A DNA stretch of 64,000 nucleotides from Cyclaneusma minus (Eukaryota > Ascomycota > Leotiomycetes > Marthamycetales > Marthamycetaceae), in NCBI GenBank assembly GCA_037179335.1, contig JAKZHN010000006.1:868001-932000 (forward strand), read 5' to 3'. The notes under the pieces were generated by a model. It was not told the DNA's origin, searched no databases, and saw only the letters and a program-made list of their open reading frames with translations. Of the stretch, positions 10,163 through 22,079 are shown in pieces (the stretch's first letter is position 1; each line of letters opens with the position of its first letter). The position numbers and the translations under genes were made by a program.

Positions 10163-12795
10163 TTATAATATTAGGCGAATTTCAAATCCTTCCTTGTGGA
10201 CGACGTGTTGCGGGGGACCCGCGCTCTCGCTGTCAACCATCACGTCGACAGCCATGTCCCACTCGCGCTTGAGATCGGCCTCTGGCTTGGATATCTTGGA
10301 GATGTCCATCACCATATCTTGTCCTTCGGCAAGCTCGCGGATCACGTCGTCGTCGACTTCCACTTCCAGGCCTTGTTGAAGGACGTGCAGAGTGCGTAGA
10401 ACCATGGTGGGCTCGATGCCCCACTTTGTTGCAATGGCATCGGTGAAGTCTTTCAAGGTTCGTTGCATGAGATAAACGGCGCGGTAGTATCCCGTTTGAC
10501 CCTCGGAGGCATCGGCGCGATTCAGAATGTAAAAGCACGCAACGGGCTTAATGGGGCGTACTACCGGCGGCTTGTAAGATGCATCAACGCCGAGAGCTTC
10601 GATCCAGCCACTGAGGTTACCGCTTTCGTCTCTTTTGGCGATTCTGGTCGGCCCTTGGATCTGCGTAGCTTGAAGCTCTTGCCATTGCGGGTTGCTAGTT
10701 GATGCCGGAACTTGGGCCTGAGATGCTAGTGAAATTGAGCTTGGCGAGGGCGAGAGGATGGATGAGTCGGCCGTGTTCGCTATCGATCCGCTCCTGGGCT
10801 GCCATGCAACGCTGGCATCGACTTTCGTAAGGTCAAGGGGCTCTCCTGCTAATGTGACAGGATGGAGGTCGGGATCATCTTGCTCATCCCCGCGCAGACA
10901 GAGTAAGCTGTAAGCCCTCGTGCTGGTAAACATGTCCTGCATCGTCTGCAGCTTGTAGACAAGGTCTTCTTCCACAGGAGGTCGTCCCCCTGCAGAGCTG
11001 GCTGAAGACATGGACCAGGTGCGCTTGTGCTTCTGAACTTTGCCAGGACGTTGGCTCGGCTGGGCCTTGGAGATAGAACCACTCCTTTTCCGCTTCCCGA
11101 AATCTTTCATGCCTATCTCTGCCTGCGCGATCTGTTGCTTCAACTTATCAATGGTCTTCTTTACGTGAGCCACGTCGTTGGAGAGTTTGCGCTCCGCACC
11201 GTGATCTCTAAAAAGCTTCACTTTGCAGAAGGCCAACTCCGCATCTATCGAGGTAGAGCGAGGCGAGCCAGTCGAGAGTAATTCGGTCTTTGCGCATAAT
11301 CGAACAGGAATGCCTTTGACACCCTTTGAGTGGCTGAAGTCAGTGGAGAGAAAATTGAAGCGGACGGCTACGTTGCATTCGGCGGAACCGTTCGGGCCTG
11401 GAGTCCAGATCACGGAAAAGCCGTCGAAGGAAGCTGTATCCAGTTCGACTCGGGTCTTTTTGTCCTCGCTGTCCCCGAGCTGATTGGCTTCGACATATTC
11501 CACAGCTTGGAGTTTGCCTCCACGTTGATGCGCTTCGTGACTGCCTCTTCCCTCTTTCCAAAGCTGCCAGCAATAACCTGCTCTTTGTCGCTGCTGCTCA
11601 TCTTCGAAAGAGATGCGCACAAACATGCGGTATCTAGTGCCAGGTGGGAGTGGTACCGAGGGGTTTGAATCGACAATGGAGATAGAATAAGCCTGACCCT
11701 TATTGAGATATGTTATTGGGATTTCTTCTGCGTGCTTGACCATTGCCGTCGGTGCATTGAGCGTGATCTGCCATCGGAATTTTTCATTGGAAAATGGCGG
11801 AGGCGGAACCATACTCATATCCTGAGGTCTCTGGTGATAGCTCATCACCGGCGACTGCTGCTGCATCGTGGAGTCGATCGAGGCCAGGCGACCATCCTCG
11901 TCCATTGGCGATCCATCAGTCTCCATAGTCTCGTAACCAGTGTCTTGGTGAACGAATGAAGAAGGGGCATAGGATTGCTGCTGGGATTGCTGCTGGGATT
12001 GCTGGTGTGGTTGCTGGTCATGCTGGGCGAAAGGGTTGTAGTTTTGGAAATGCGGCTGTTGCATGGCAGAACCAAAGGCATTCAAGTCAAGCATAGCACC
12101 GGGGTGGAGAGTTCCCTCGCTGGTTGGCATAGATAGCGGAGTTCCTAGGCCCATTCCCAGGCCCATGCCCGGCGTGTGGAGATCGCCAGCCTGGTTGTGA
12201 TAAAAAGTGTTCGTACCGCCTGGAGTTGGAGTGTAGTATCCAGGTGTTTGGTTGGCGAAGTTGGTGAAAGAGAACGAGTGGGGGTCCAAGAGGGAGGGGG
12301 TAAACCTCCAGGGCTCGTGTTGCGCCCTGGGAGTAGGGTCATGATCTTTTATTTCCTCATGCCTTACATCTGGTTGTCTGCGTGGAGGATGGTCAGTTAC
12401 AGACGCAGAAGATTTCAAGAGTGCATCGCGGAGGTGGTGGGGACATCTCCAGCAAGCGGCGGGCCACAGCGGCAGACTGGCAGGTCGATAAGAAAACGCA
12501 CCTTTCAATTTTCAAGGGATCAATGCTGCCGTCGCCAACAGCAGCATTTCCCGGAGGCTCATTAGTCGCCCCAGTGGCAGTACTGCCAATACCTGGGAAG
12601 GTTTGTCGAAAATTGGCATAAAGCTCGTCGCCGGGCTTTTGCGAGCTCGTCCTACAGCCACCGTCAGCCACAGTCCCTTCAAGCGACGCGACAGCTCCCT
12701 CCCAGCTCCCGGATCCTCTGTCATTCTCCTAATTTCCTGTCGTTCGGGGAGAGCCTAAACGAAAGAATGCGCGCGGCTCACCTGTTTCGAAACAT
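10163..12795 (-). CDS. Grainyhead/CP2-like transcription factor
   Basis: Nuclear DNA-binding regulator; the Neurospora relative (csp-2) controls conidial separation and cell-wall genes. Predicted 792 aa from exons 12795-12782 (only 14 nt, MFRN), 12651-12502 and 12377-10163, with introns of 130 and 124 nt. The joined N-terminus reads MFRNR then TSSQKPGDELYANFRQTFPG, and WRFTPSLLDPHSF follows, as in fungal CP2 proteins. This shows that the longer open frame starting at 12508 begins inside intron 2. The region to about residue 245 is Q/P/G-rich (QQ runs near 180-190) and likely disordered. The CP2 immunoglobulin-like DNA-binding domain spans about 250-455 (FRWQITLNAPTAM, TRYRMFVRISFED, FSVIWTPGPNGSAECNVAVR). 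A basic stretch near 475-510 (GKRKRSGS, KVQKHKRTWS) may be a nuclear signal. The C-terminus looks like the family's ubiquitin-like/dimerisation part. Confidence 0.9.
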
Positions 12796-15700
12796 GGGGA
12801 GAAGAGGGGGGAGGGTCGAGGGCGGATCGGCCTTCTTTGCACGAATATGCTTCGGTCTGAGTCTACTACACCTGGGGGCCAGACATGCGGGCAGGACGGG
12901 GGGAATTATCGAGCGGGGCGCGTTGAGTGTGTGACTAAGTGTTGGTTGTGTATTGAGCGTGTTGTGACTTGTGAGAGCGTCTTTTCAGGGCGAGGGCGAC
13001 AGACTCTTGCTTTCCCGTAGTGACAGCAGTGGTGTTTGGCGTGGGAGGAGGCTGATGGGGTTATATGAGGTGACAGGCCCTCTTTGGGTGACGGAAGATT
13101 CCTATGGGGTTGTCAAAGTCGAGGAGAGAGTCGCAGGCCGGGGGGTTCAGGAAGCGCGAAAGCCACAGATCATGTGCAGGCATCTGGCGCATGGGGGGGG
13201 CCGTGGACGGGGGTGTCTTATGGGTAAGGATGGCATATACTGGCCCTGAACAAGAGTGCTCGGCTAGTTTTGTCATGGTGAATAAGAACATGCATGGTAG
13301 GCCGGTAGTAAGCAACATAAAATGGATTAAAATGATGTTGTAACGGAGGGGTGATCAGAGCTCCAAGAGCCGACTCAGCAGTCCCGGCCTGTGGATGCGC
13401 TTTCGGGCCTAGCAGCGTCGTCTCAGATTGAAGAGCTTTGGAGCTTGCGCGTTTCCCGTCGTCGGCTGCACTCCCGGCGCCTCAAGTCGTGCCCGCCAAT
13501 GGACGTTAAATGCATCGTCAATAGCAATAATTGCAGCCCATAATGCTCCCCTCTGCCGCTCTGCTATTATTTGCATTTTTTGCTCACAGCTGAGTTCGCG
13601 CAGAGGCAAGGTGGACCCTGCCAAGCGACGATGCCCTCCAGCTCCAACTTTAAGAGACAGCCTTTCCCGGCCTAAAAGCTCACCAGCCACAAGAGTGTGG
13701 CACCAACCAGCGCTTGGCCCTGTCACCATTCACCAACACGGCAAGAGATCAACGGTGTGGCGGTTTGGCCTCGTCAACATCGCGACCGGCACTGATTCGC
13801 GCGTCGAACCACTGCAGCTCTCACTCGCAGACTCAACTCGCTGTCACCGAGCCTCTCTGTCACGGAGCCTCTGTCACTCTCCACCACGGCCCCCCCTTCG
13901 CTGTCCTCCATACGGTATCCCAAGTCCGCCGCTACTAACGCCAGACCTGCGTGGCCCTTTCGCCACTGCCTCCCGCCCGACAGTCTCGCTTGCGTGGGAC
14001 AGCGTCGAGAGTACAGTGCTCTCCTCCCAAAATAGCCCGCGGAGAAGAAGAAATACCTCGACCAGAAGAATTGCATAGCGGGATTGCGGCCCACTCTCAT
14101 CAGTGCCCGACGCCGCAAGTGTTCGAGCGCAGATGCATCAAATCCAGCTCGGCTTAGAGTCCAGTCTCCCCCTCCAAAGCTAAGTCCCCCGGCAGCTCAC
14201 TGACAGAAAAGACGAGCCGGCTCTAGTCTAAGGACCGCCGCCAGCCCCAAAATACCTCGAGAACATGTTACCGTTAGGATAGCCTTTGGGACAGCCTTTG
14301 GTACTTTAGACCCTCGAACCTCGATCATTATTGAAGTTCTGCCGAGAGAAGATCAACAGCAGCCGTCACCGTTGTCGATCGCACCCTTCTTGTACCCACA
14401 CGCAGATTGCACAGCCTCAACTCTCTCCAGCTTTTCATGACTCCAGCCAAAAAAAGCTATCCTGGTTCCAGCCACAGCGATCGACACTGCAGTTGTCTGG
14501 GTTCCTGACGACAGACAACGGACGTCGTCGACCACTGAATCTGATTAATCCAACCAGCGCTCCTCCTGTGTCGATGTTGACTGCGGTTACGACAGTTGCC
14601 AGAGCCCTTCACTCTACCAATCTCGGTCAGATCCGCAGCATGTGATTGCGAATCGCTGGTCAGTGATATTCATAGATTCTTCCAGCCCTTGGCAAGATCT
14701 TGAAGAAAGACGTTGGCACCCTAGCACATAAACCACTTTGATACAGCACTACTCTGTGAGAGTTGGCAGTGATGTAGCTACGCGTGGAAAAGAAACTCTC
14801 CCCAAATCCACAGTTCCATCGACTGCAACCGGACGGGTAGCTGGTATATGTACCGTGACCAGATTCCGAAGTTTCTAGTCTGGAGCTTGCTACCGTGGGA
14901 GCGATTGTCAGAAATTCATGGTCACGCAGTCAAGCACCGATGGTACTGACTAAAGAGACAACTCTACAAAAGTGCTCAGAGCCGTTTCCTACCCGTCGCT
15001 CCCAATCCGCCATCCGTTCCTAAGCTCCGGTCTACAGACGCCGGCGCCATCCGGCTTCACTATATCAAGTTAGAGTGGCACACGCTGCCGCTGGACCGTT
15101 GCGCGCCACGTCTTTAATCTCTTCGAACTCATGCCCGACTCAAGTGAAACAGACTGCATGTCCGTTTCCGAGCACCATTCCTTCGGGGCTGTTGACATCC
15201 AAATCGTGTGGGAGAAGGAGCGGTTATTCCCCGCGATAGCATTATGGGGCTCTGGCCGTGCTCTCTCAAACACTTCCGCTTTGAGGCCTCCCCTGCCAAT
15301 ACTCGGAGGGCAATATAGTCAGTCATCTTACACGTGGATGACAAACTGGCTGATGGTCCAATTGCTTTCTCATTTTCTCCTGTCTCTCCTTGCTGTTCAA
15401 TGACATCAAAAGCAATGATGACATTTCGGTCAAACCTCCGGAACCGTTGATATTGCAATTTACAATGCTGCCATGACATTTCCCCAAGTGGGGGAGTCTA
15501 TCATCACATGTGATGTTATTTTCTATCTGCCCTACCTGCGCCTTGAAAGAGTGTTGGCTCGGGATATCCGAGCTCTTTTCCTTCAGCTGTCTTCTGACCT
15601 CTTGCCTTAGAACTTCGCTTTCCAAATTACCTACACTAGGTATTGCGGAGCGTGAAGCTTAAAGATGATTTGTTCGAGAGAGTCCGAGTGGACATCGCCC

Positions 15701-18700
15701 GTTGTCACATTCCATCTCCGAACCTTTTCGGGGGGTTTGAGAATTAAACTACTCTTGGCAAGACGGTGTGCGACGGTTGGGATTGACTTCACTCTATTTT
15801 GCCAGATGGCAGAGGCTCGGGGCTGCCAATTGCCAAGCGACGTTTGAGAAAGCGCTTCGAGTAATCTCAAGCTTCAAAAGTGCCAGGAAAAAGCTGCAAT
15901 CGCACTGCACAGTCAAGGATGCGACTTGAAATGACGCTGGACATAGCTCCCCATTGGGGCTCGCTGCACTATGGTTGTAAGATGAAGCATCCCGCCGTGG
16001 CTAATGGTTGGTCGAGGAGAGCGATATCCCCGCGCAGGCAATATCACCCTACGACCTACGTATGCATCTCGATGCCGAACGGTTTCGATCTCCGAGCTTT
16101 CCAGCAAGCCGGGAGACGAGTAAGAAGGAATTGTGCATAGCATTGTGAGAAAGAAATCACGGCGTTATGCGGTTGCTGTTCTCCCGTGGACACGTTACGG
16201 CCCGGCATAACATGTCGTCAGCCTTAATCTGGAGGTTGGCTTTGCTTCTAAACTCTCCAGACAGCCCGTGTTGTTGAGAAGGATTCGAGTTGTGCAAAAA
16301 GCAAGCCGTTCCTTGTGGCTTTTTTTTTTGTTCAATGAAACTCTCCGCCCTTCCATTCATGGACAACGGGGACAAGGTAGGCCATCTTCACAACCGTTGA
16401 ACTGTTGTCAAGATTGTTTCGAGTCTCGACGGTTAAAAGGCGGAGAATGGAAGCTTCAAGCTATGCCCCCGACCTGGCCAGCTCCAAGCAAGCATAAGTG
16501 CAGGATGTCTCGCCCTACGATCGGCCGTCCCCATGTGGACTGCTGCGATGGCAATATATGGAGATTGGAGGGGCCTGTCAGCCCTGTCATTTCACCGGGA
16601 GAGCAGATTCACGTTTCGGAAAAGTGTGGGACGGTAGTAGCGGGACGGGAGGGCGAGGCACGAGTCGTATGGGTCTCGATGCTCGTATCCTGAAAGCTCT
16701 GACTATGGCCTCCGACTTGGATGTCCTGGTAGTCCTGGAGGACGGAAGTATGTGGAGAGAGAAGACGGCAGAGGCCCAGAAGAGGCTTCAGCTCAGCGGA
16801 ATCTCGCCTCGAAATTTAAAACTCTCCACAAGGTGTGTCCCGAGGAGTGGAACGAAGGGGCTAGTGCAACGGCGTCGCTTTTCGTCTGTTCCAGCTGTCC
16901 GGGCCCAACAGTAACACCTCTGCATATTCTGCTTCATCAATCATCTCGCGCCATGTTGTATCCGGTGGCCTCGGCCCTCACCATCCAAACGCTAAATTAG
17001 CGGTGGCTGATCAGCTGCACCGCCACACGCCGATCTTCGCGGGTCCAGACCTTTCAATCGCCACAGCCGGAGAAGCTTATTTTCGCCTTCTACGCTCTCA
17101 TTTTTTGCCTCTAGAATTTCCAGTATCTACTCTATCCCCGGGTCCTTCAGCCACTGTGGCTCAAATGCTCCCACCTTGGTGGTGGGATTGGGGGCCCTTC
17201 AATTTGCTTCGGGGGAAATTGAAACATCCTAAGACGCTCGCCTTTCTCCATCCTTCAGCTTCAGCTCTGTTTTCGCACACACGCGTTACAACGCCATCTG
17301 CTTAGATTGCCATGTCTCTGTTGGGCCGAAATGTGGAAATTCCCATCTGTCTTTCTGATTTTGGGCCTCTACAGTCGGCGCCAGGGTTGAATGCTGTGCT
17401 GCTTCCACGTACAATCCAGTCAATCCAGCGCTTTTTCCAAACACTCGTCTCCTTCGCTGTTCAAGCAGCTGACCTAAATCGTAAGTCATTCTAATGTGCC
17501 AGTCTTCCCTAGACGTCGTCGTCAACGCTTACCACGTGGCATGAGCTTCTTGACGTTGGCTAGCTTTGGCAATTCCAACTGTTCCCAAGGTTGGCCATCC
17601 CGATCCAATGGCTTCCCGTTTCTTGGCTGGCGGTCGATGGTTACACAACGACTCGACATAGCCACAGATGCATCGCGCCGCGATCGACGGATTGGCGGGG
17701 TGTGATTAGGCCCTGTAGGTTGAGGCGATCGTTGGAGGTTTGAAGGTTGAGCCACAGCAAAATCATACGAGATCTGCCGTTTCTGCTGACTACATACGTC
17801 AAGCGGGCGCCGGGGTCGACGGGCGTGGAACTGATGGAACCAAACCTCTCGGGCATCTTCAATTGCGTGCCAGCGGTGAGGAGCTATCCGGGGCCATAGT
17901 TGGGCACAGCTATTGCGGCCGATTGATGAGTTGTTCAAAAGCTTTTGACTGGCTTTCTTTTCTATTCTGTCGTCACTTTGAAACTTCTCACCGCCTGGCC
18001 CTTCGCACTTGTTGCCCATCCAGGACTTGCAGCTTTGTCTTTGGCATCTGTCAGGGCAAAGATTCCAGCAGCCACAGTCGAAGCCGCTTTAACTATCCCA
18101 CGAGCTTCGGAGAAGCTTCCGTCAGAAGGGGACAGGCTCCCGGAAAGTTGGGTTGAAGAAGTGGTCCCTGTGGCTTGGGAACTCGCTTTCTTGGTCACAA
18201 CTCCTCTCAACCGCTTCCCATTTTTATCCCCGAGAACATGATATCAACAATCCACACCAGCAAGTGCTCAGACCCCATGATCCCCATCCATCATTTTCGC
18301 CACAATATCACCTTTTCTCCCAAAAATATCACTTCTATTTCAGAGTACTGCATATAAGAGAGGTATACAACATCTCGTATCCTCCATTTTCTCTGCCCAT
18401 CATTACCCTTCTCGAAGAAACCCCTCCGAAGCTCGTGGAGGGCCGTGAGTCGTGATCTCTCAGCGAGACACGCCGCAAGCGCGTACGAATGAAGTCATTT
18501 GTTACTATTCCAAGCACCCGCTGTGGGGACACCGGGTCCGTGTCCTCTTGTTGATCATCGGCATGTTGCAGCCGATAGGCCGTAGAGGGAGCTATCCCGA
18601 TCTACAGATCCATCTCTGAGATCTTTTGACAAGGCCCGAATGGCTTCATTCGGGATGAGATCCCACAGATTTTCTAATGCCAAGAAGGCGGGAAGCTCCG

Positions 18701-19706
18701 ATGTATTGGTTTGGGAGGGAGGTGGACCATTGTTGTGAGGTCCAGTGGCGATGACGATTGATGAAGTCCGTAAACTTGAAGATGCGGATTCCGCCGTGAG
18801 AAATATTGCGATTGATCATTGCGGAGACGTCAAGTACGCACTGTTGGGTCCGAGAGACGGGCTGTGATGGGGATGTTGCCGCTGCACGCTGGATCATCAT
18901 GATACCATTCAAGGCCTGGGACAATTGGCTATCGATACTTCCATCTGTGAGAGAGCTCGCGGTCACATTTTTTCTTGGCCATGGGCCCATGACGGAGTGA
19001 TTCTAGCTTCTGGAGGCGTTTAGGCAGTCTCGGTTTTGGGGTTGGTCTTTCATGATAGAGAGAAGGCTGGTTGACCGCACGACTGCCGACAATTGGGTGT
19101 CGTTCATTGTACGGATACGGAAGTACCTGTCAGGCGACACAATAGGAGATGATGAGGATTCGGTTTATGGCTAGAAACTTCCTCTCCGACCGTATGATCA
19201 GAGGATGGGACTGGGCCTGGAGACAAGTGGTAGATACATACTGTCCTACTCACCTCAGTCTCTCTGTGATTTCCGACATGCCCGCAGTCCTCACATCTCA
19301 AACTGCCTTGTCTCATTCTTCAGTGCTTGCAGCAACGTGGGAAAAATGATTGGCCCCTGACCAATTTCTGACTCGCTGAAACTGGGAGCTCTAGAGCCAA
19401 GGACGGTGCGTCTGCTCCAGCAGCCGGCCGAGTCCTGCTCAGCTTCCATCACCAACAATCGCCTTTCTTTTCACCCTCGTGTGCTCTGGCGTGGAGAAAA
19501 AGCGACACTTGGAGCTTCAGAAGCAGCGTCGTTGGCATCTCAGGAGTGCAAGTGCCAACTGCCAATTTTAGCGCCGACGCCAAGCCTTTTGATAAGCTAT
19601 CGCTCAACTCCATGCAAAACGTCACTTCAACACTGAATCGACATAGACGCTTGCAACCACTGTACCGACACAACCACGCATCTGCAAAGCGCATAGGACC
19701 CTTTAG
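12796..19706. other. 6.9-kb gene-poor stretch upstream of two divergently pointing genes
   Basis: It lies between the starts of the Grainyhead-like gene (minus) and the oxysterol-binding protein (plus), so long promoters and 5' leaders are expected. Open frames (longest 216 codons at 13428-14078) are proline/arginine/serine-rich, overlapped by other frames, and match no family I know. The minus frames at 17962-18210 and 18646-18990 are the most protein-like in composition but lack any supporting start or intron context. I found no tRNA, repeat array or transposon remnant. Confidence 0.5.
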
Positions 19707-21417
19707 ATGTCACAAGCAAAAATGGCTTCCGAGTCTTCAGGCTCCACGGCCATGAACCCTTCGCCCGCCGTGTCCACAGCCCCGTCAACCGTTTCCGTCG
19801 AGTCCTCCACGCCGCCCAAGGAGGACTATGCTGTCGAGAAGCAGCCCGATGATAGCTCCAAGCTGAAGCTGTTCCTAGGTATCTTGAGGAAGTAAGAAGC
19901 CCCACGGGCCGTCACCGACTCTATTCCAAGACTTTCTCAGCTTGCTTCATTAGCTTCATGCTTGCACTTCTGACTTGACGACAGATTTGTCGGTGTGGCA
20001 GATATTGCATCTGTGCGATTTTCACTACCCTCTCAACTCCTTGAGCCCCGACCCAATCTCGAATATTGGACTTACCTCGACCGGCCTGAGACCTTCGCCG
20101 CCATTGGCGATTCCGATGAACCGGTCGAGCGTATGCTGGAGGTTCTGCGCTTCTGGTTTACGAAGGATCTGAAATATGTCAAGGGCAAGCCATGCAAGCC
20201 TTACAACTCCACTCTGGGCGAGTTTTTCAGGGTAGGTTGCTCTCAGACTTTCTGTGTTGCTTTGCCCTATAACACTTCAGAAGCTCACCGTAATTCTGCA
20301 AATAGTGTAATTGGGAAGTCGAAGAGCGCGCGCCTCCTATATCGAGCTTGACTACTACGGCTACGACGGGGAGCGGAAAGTCCTCGATCAAATCCGAGAA
20401 AAGTTCAAAGAGTACCCTAGCGAGCTCGCGTACATCCTCTGCTCAGGTTGTTCCTCAAGCTTCGTCCTCGGGCGCCAAACGAATTCGCATATCCTACCTT
20501 ACGGAGCAAACCTCGCATCACCCGCCGGTTTCAGCCTTCTTTGTCTCGTGCCCAGAAAAGGGTATCACGGCGCAGGGATTCGATCAGATCAGCGCCAAAT
20601 TCACCGGTACATCCATCCGGGTTACTGCTGGCGAGCACAACCTTGGCATTTTCATCACTCTGAAGAACCGTGACAACGAGCAATACCAGCTCACGCATCC
20701 GGCTGCACACTTGGGAGGTCTGTTGCGAGGAAGTCTAAGCGTGACTGTCGGCGACCAGTGTTTCATAAGTTGTGCCAAGACACGTCTGAAGACGATTCTG
20801 AATTATGTGGAAGAAGGCTGGTTAGGAAAGGCACTGAACAAGGTCGAGGGCACTGTGTTCCGATATGATCCTGATAATGACAACATCTGGAAATTGAAGG
20901 ACGTACCAGAGAAAGACATTGTGGCTAGGGTGGGCGGCTGTTGGAAAGAGAGAATAAACTTTTCTTTGGGACCCAAGCCAATGCCACCGGTAAGACATAT
21001 GCCCCAGTTCTTCTATCACACCACGATTTCCATGTGTAGGTTCCAACTTAACACTCTGTCCAGAAGGAGCAAACCGTCCTGATCGACCTTAACCCGCTGC
21101 AAATATCATCCAAGAATCTGCCGCCAATGAACCAGCAGCTGCCCAACGAGAGTCTAAGACTGTGGGACGGTGTCACGCAAGCCATACAGAACAAACAGTT
21201 CTCTCGCGCAACGACCGTAAAGCAGGAACTGGAAGAGGCGCAACGCGAGAAGGCCAGACTGCGAGAGCAGAAGAATGTAGAGTGGACTCCACGCTTCTTC
21301 AAGGGCATCACAACGCCTAAAGGAAAGCCGGAGCTTACCGAGGAGGGCGAGGAGGAGCTCAGAAAGCTGTCCGAGGGGCAGTGGGAGCTAAGCGAAAGAA
21401 GCGACGGCGTCATCTGA
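19707..21417 (+). CDS. Oxysterol-binding protein homologue (OSH/ORP family)
   Basis: Cytosolic lipid-transfer protein that moves sterol or phosphatidylserine against PI4P between membranes. Predicted 489 aa from exons 19707-19891, 19985-20231, 20306-20989 and 21064-21417; introns are 93, 74 and 74 nt. The family fingerprint EQTSHHPPVSAFF is present, preceded by KPYNSTLGEFFR joined across intron 2 to CNWEVEERAPP. Later blocks include GHLGG-type AAHLGGLLRGSLSVTVGD and the C-terminal VEWTPRFFKGITTPKG. There is no PH or ankyrin domain, so this is a short lipid-binding-only type, as in Osh4/6/7. A serine/threonine-rich insert sits before the HHPP motif. Met 6 (19722) is an alternative start. Which OSH subgroup it belongs to I cannot say. 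Confidence 0.92.
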
Positions 21418-22079
21418 AAAATTGTACGTGTGACTGTGATTACGAGAAGGTCTTTTCTTGTGGATACTTGTGGCTGGACTAGAATTCCTCGAAGGAAGAG
21501 AAACAGACGAATTGTTGTGTATAGATGAGGTCAGGGCAACGTTTTTCCTTGGACAGACCGGTTCTGCTATCTCGCCGATATATCTGAGACTTCCCTGGGC
21601 GAGAGCTGGTGCGTTGAACGCGTGTTGTTTTTCTGTGGGCGTTGGATGTCTGGATTTCAGGGCGTAGAGACTACACAGCGTGTTCGATTTGTGGTTGTAC
21701 GGAGATGACGGTCGCCCTCGTTGAGGTCGTGTGTTTTTCTAAGCCCCTCGTTTATACTGAAGACTGGGACTGGGAGCGTTTGGGCCTAAGGGCTTGGACT
21801 AAATAGTCGCATTATGCAAAGGCAGACGATGCAAATCACATGTAATTGAGCTCATATGGCTGCTTGCGGATATGGGCTACCTTCACTTCAAGTGAAGCAG
21901 GTTGAGGCCTCACTTATGACCCTGATGCTTTCAACCCATCCCCTCCTGGACCTCGTCCAATTTCGTGCTTTTTCGTCATGGAACCTGCTGAGCGAGAATG
22001 GCAGCATCGTTCAAGATTGCGGGACCAGATTCCACCGTCGGCACGTGATTTTTGCTACTAAAGCGAGGATTAGATTCAA
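21418..22079. other. 3' flank of the OSH gene before the repeat array
   Basis: About 660 bp follow the OSH stop codon. No gene, hairpin or repeat was recognised. The stretch runs into the first unit of the degenerate array at about 22080. Confidence 0.5.

Noticed and set aside
12145..12565. Frames on both strands over the Grainyhead-like N-terminal exons
   Set aside because: Shadows of the Q/P/G-rich coding sequence and its introns.
13428..14078. 216-codon plus-strand frame in the large gap
   Set aside because: Arg/Ser/Pro-rich, overlapped by other frames on both strands, no family motif and no typical start context.
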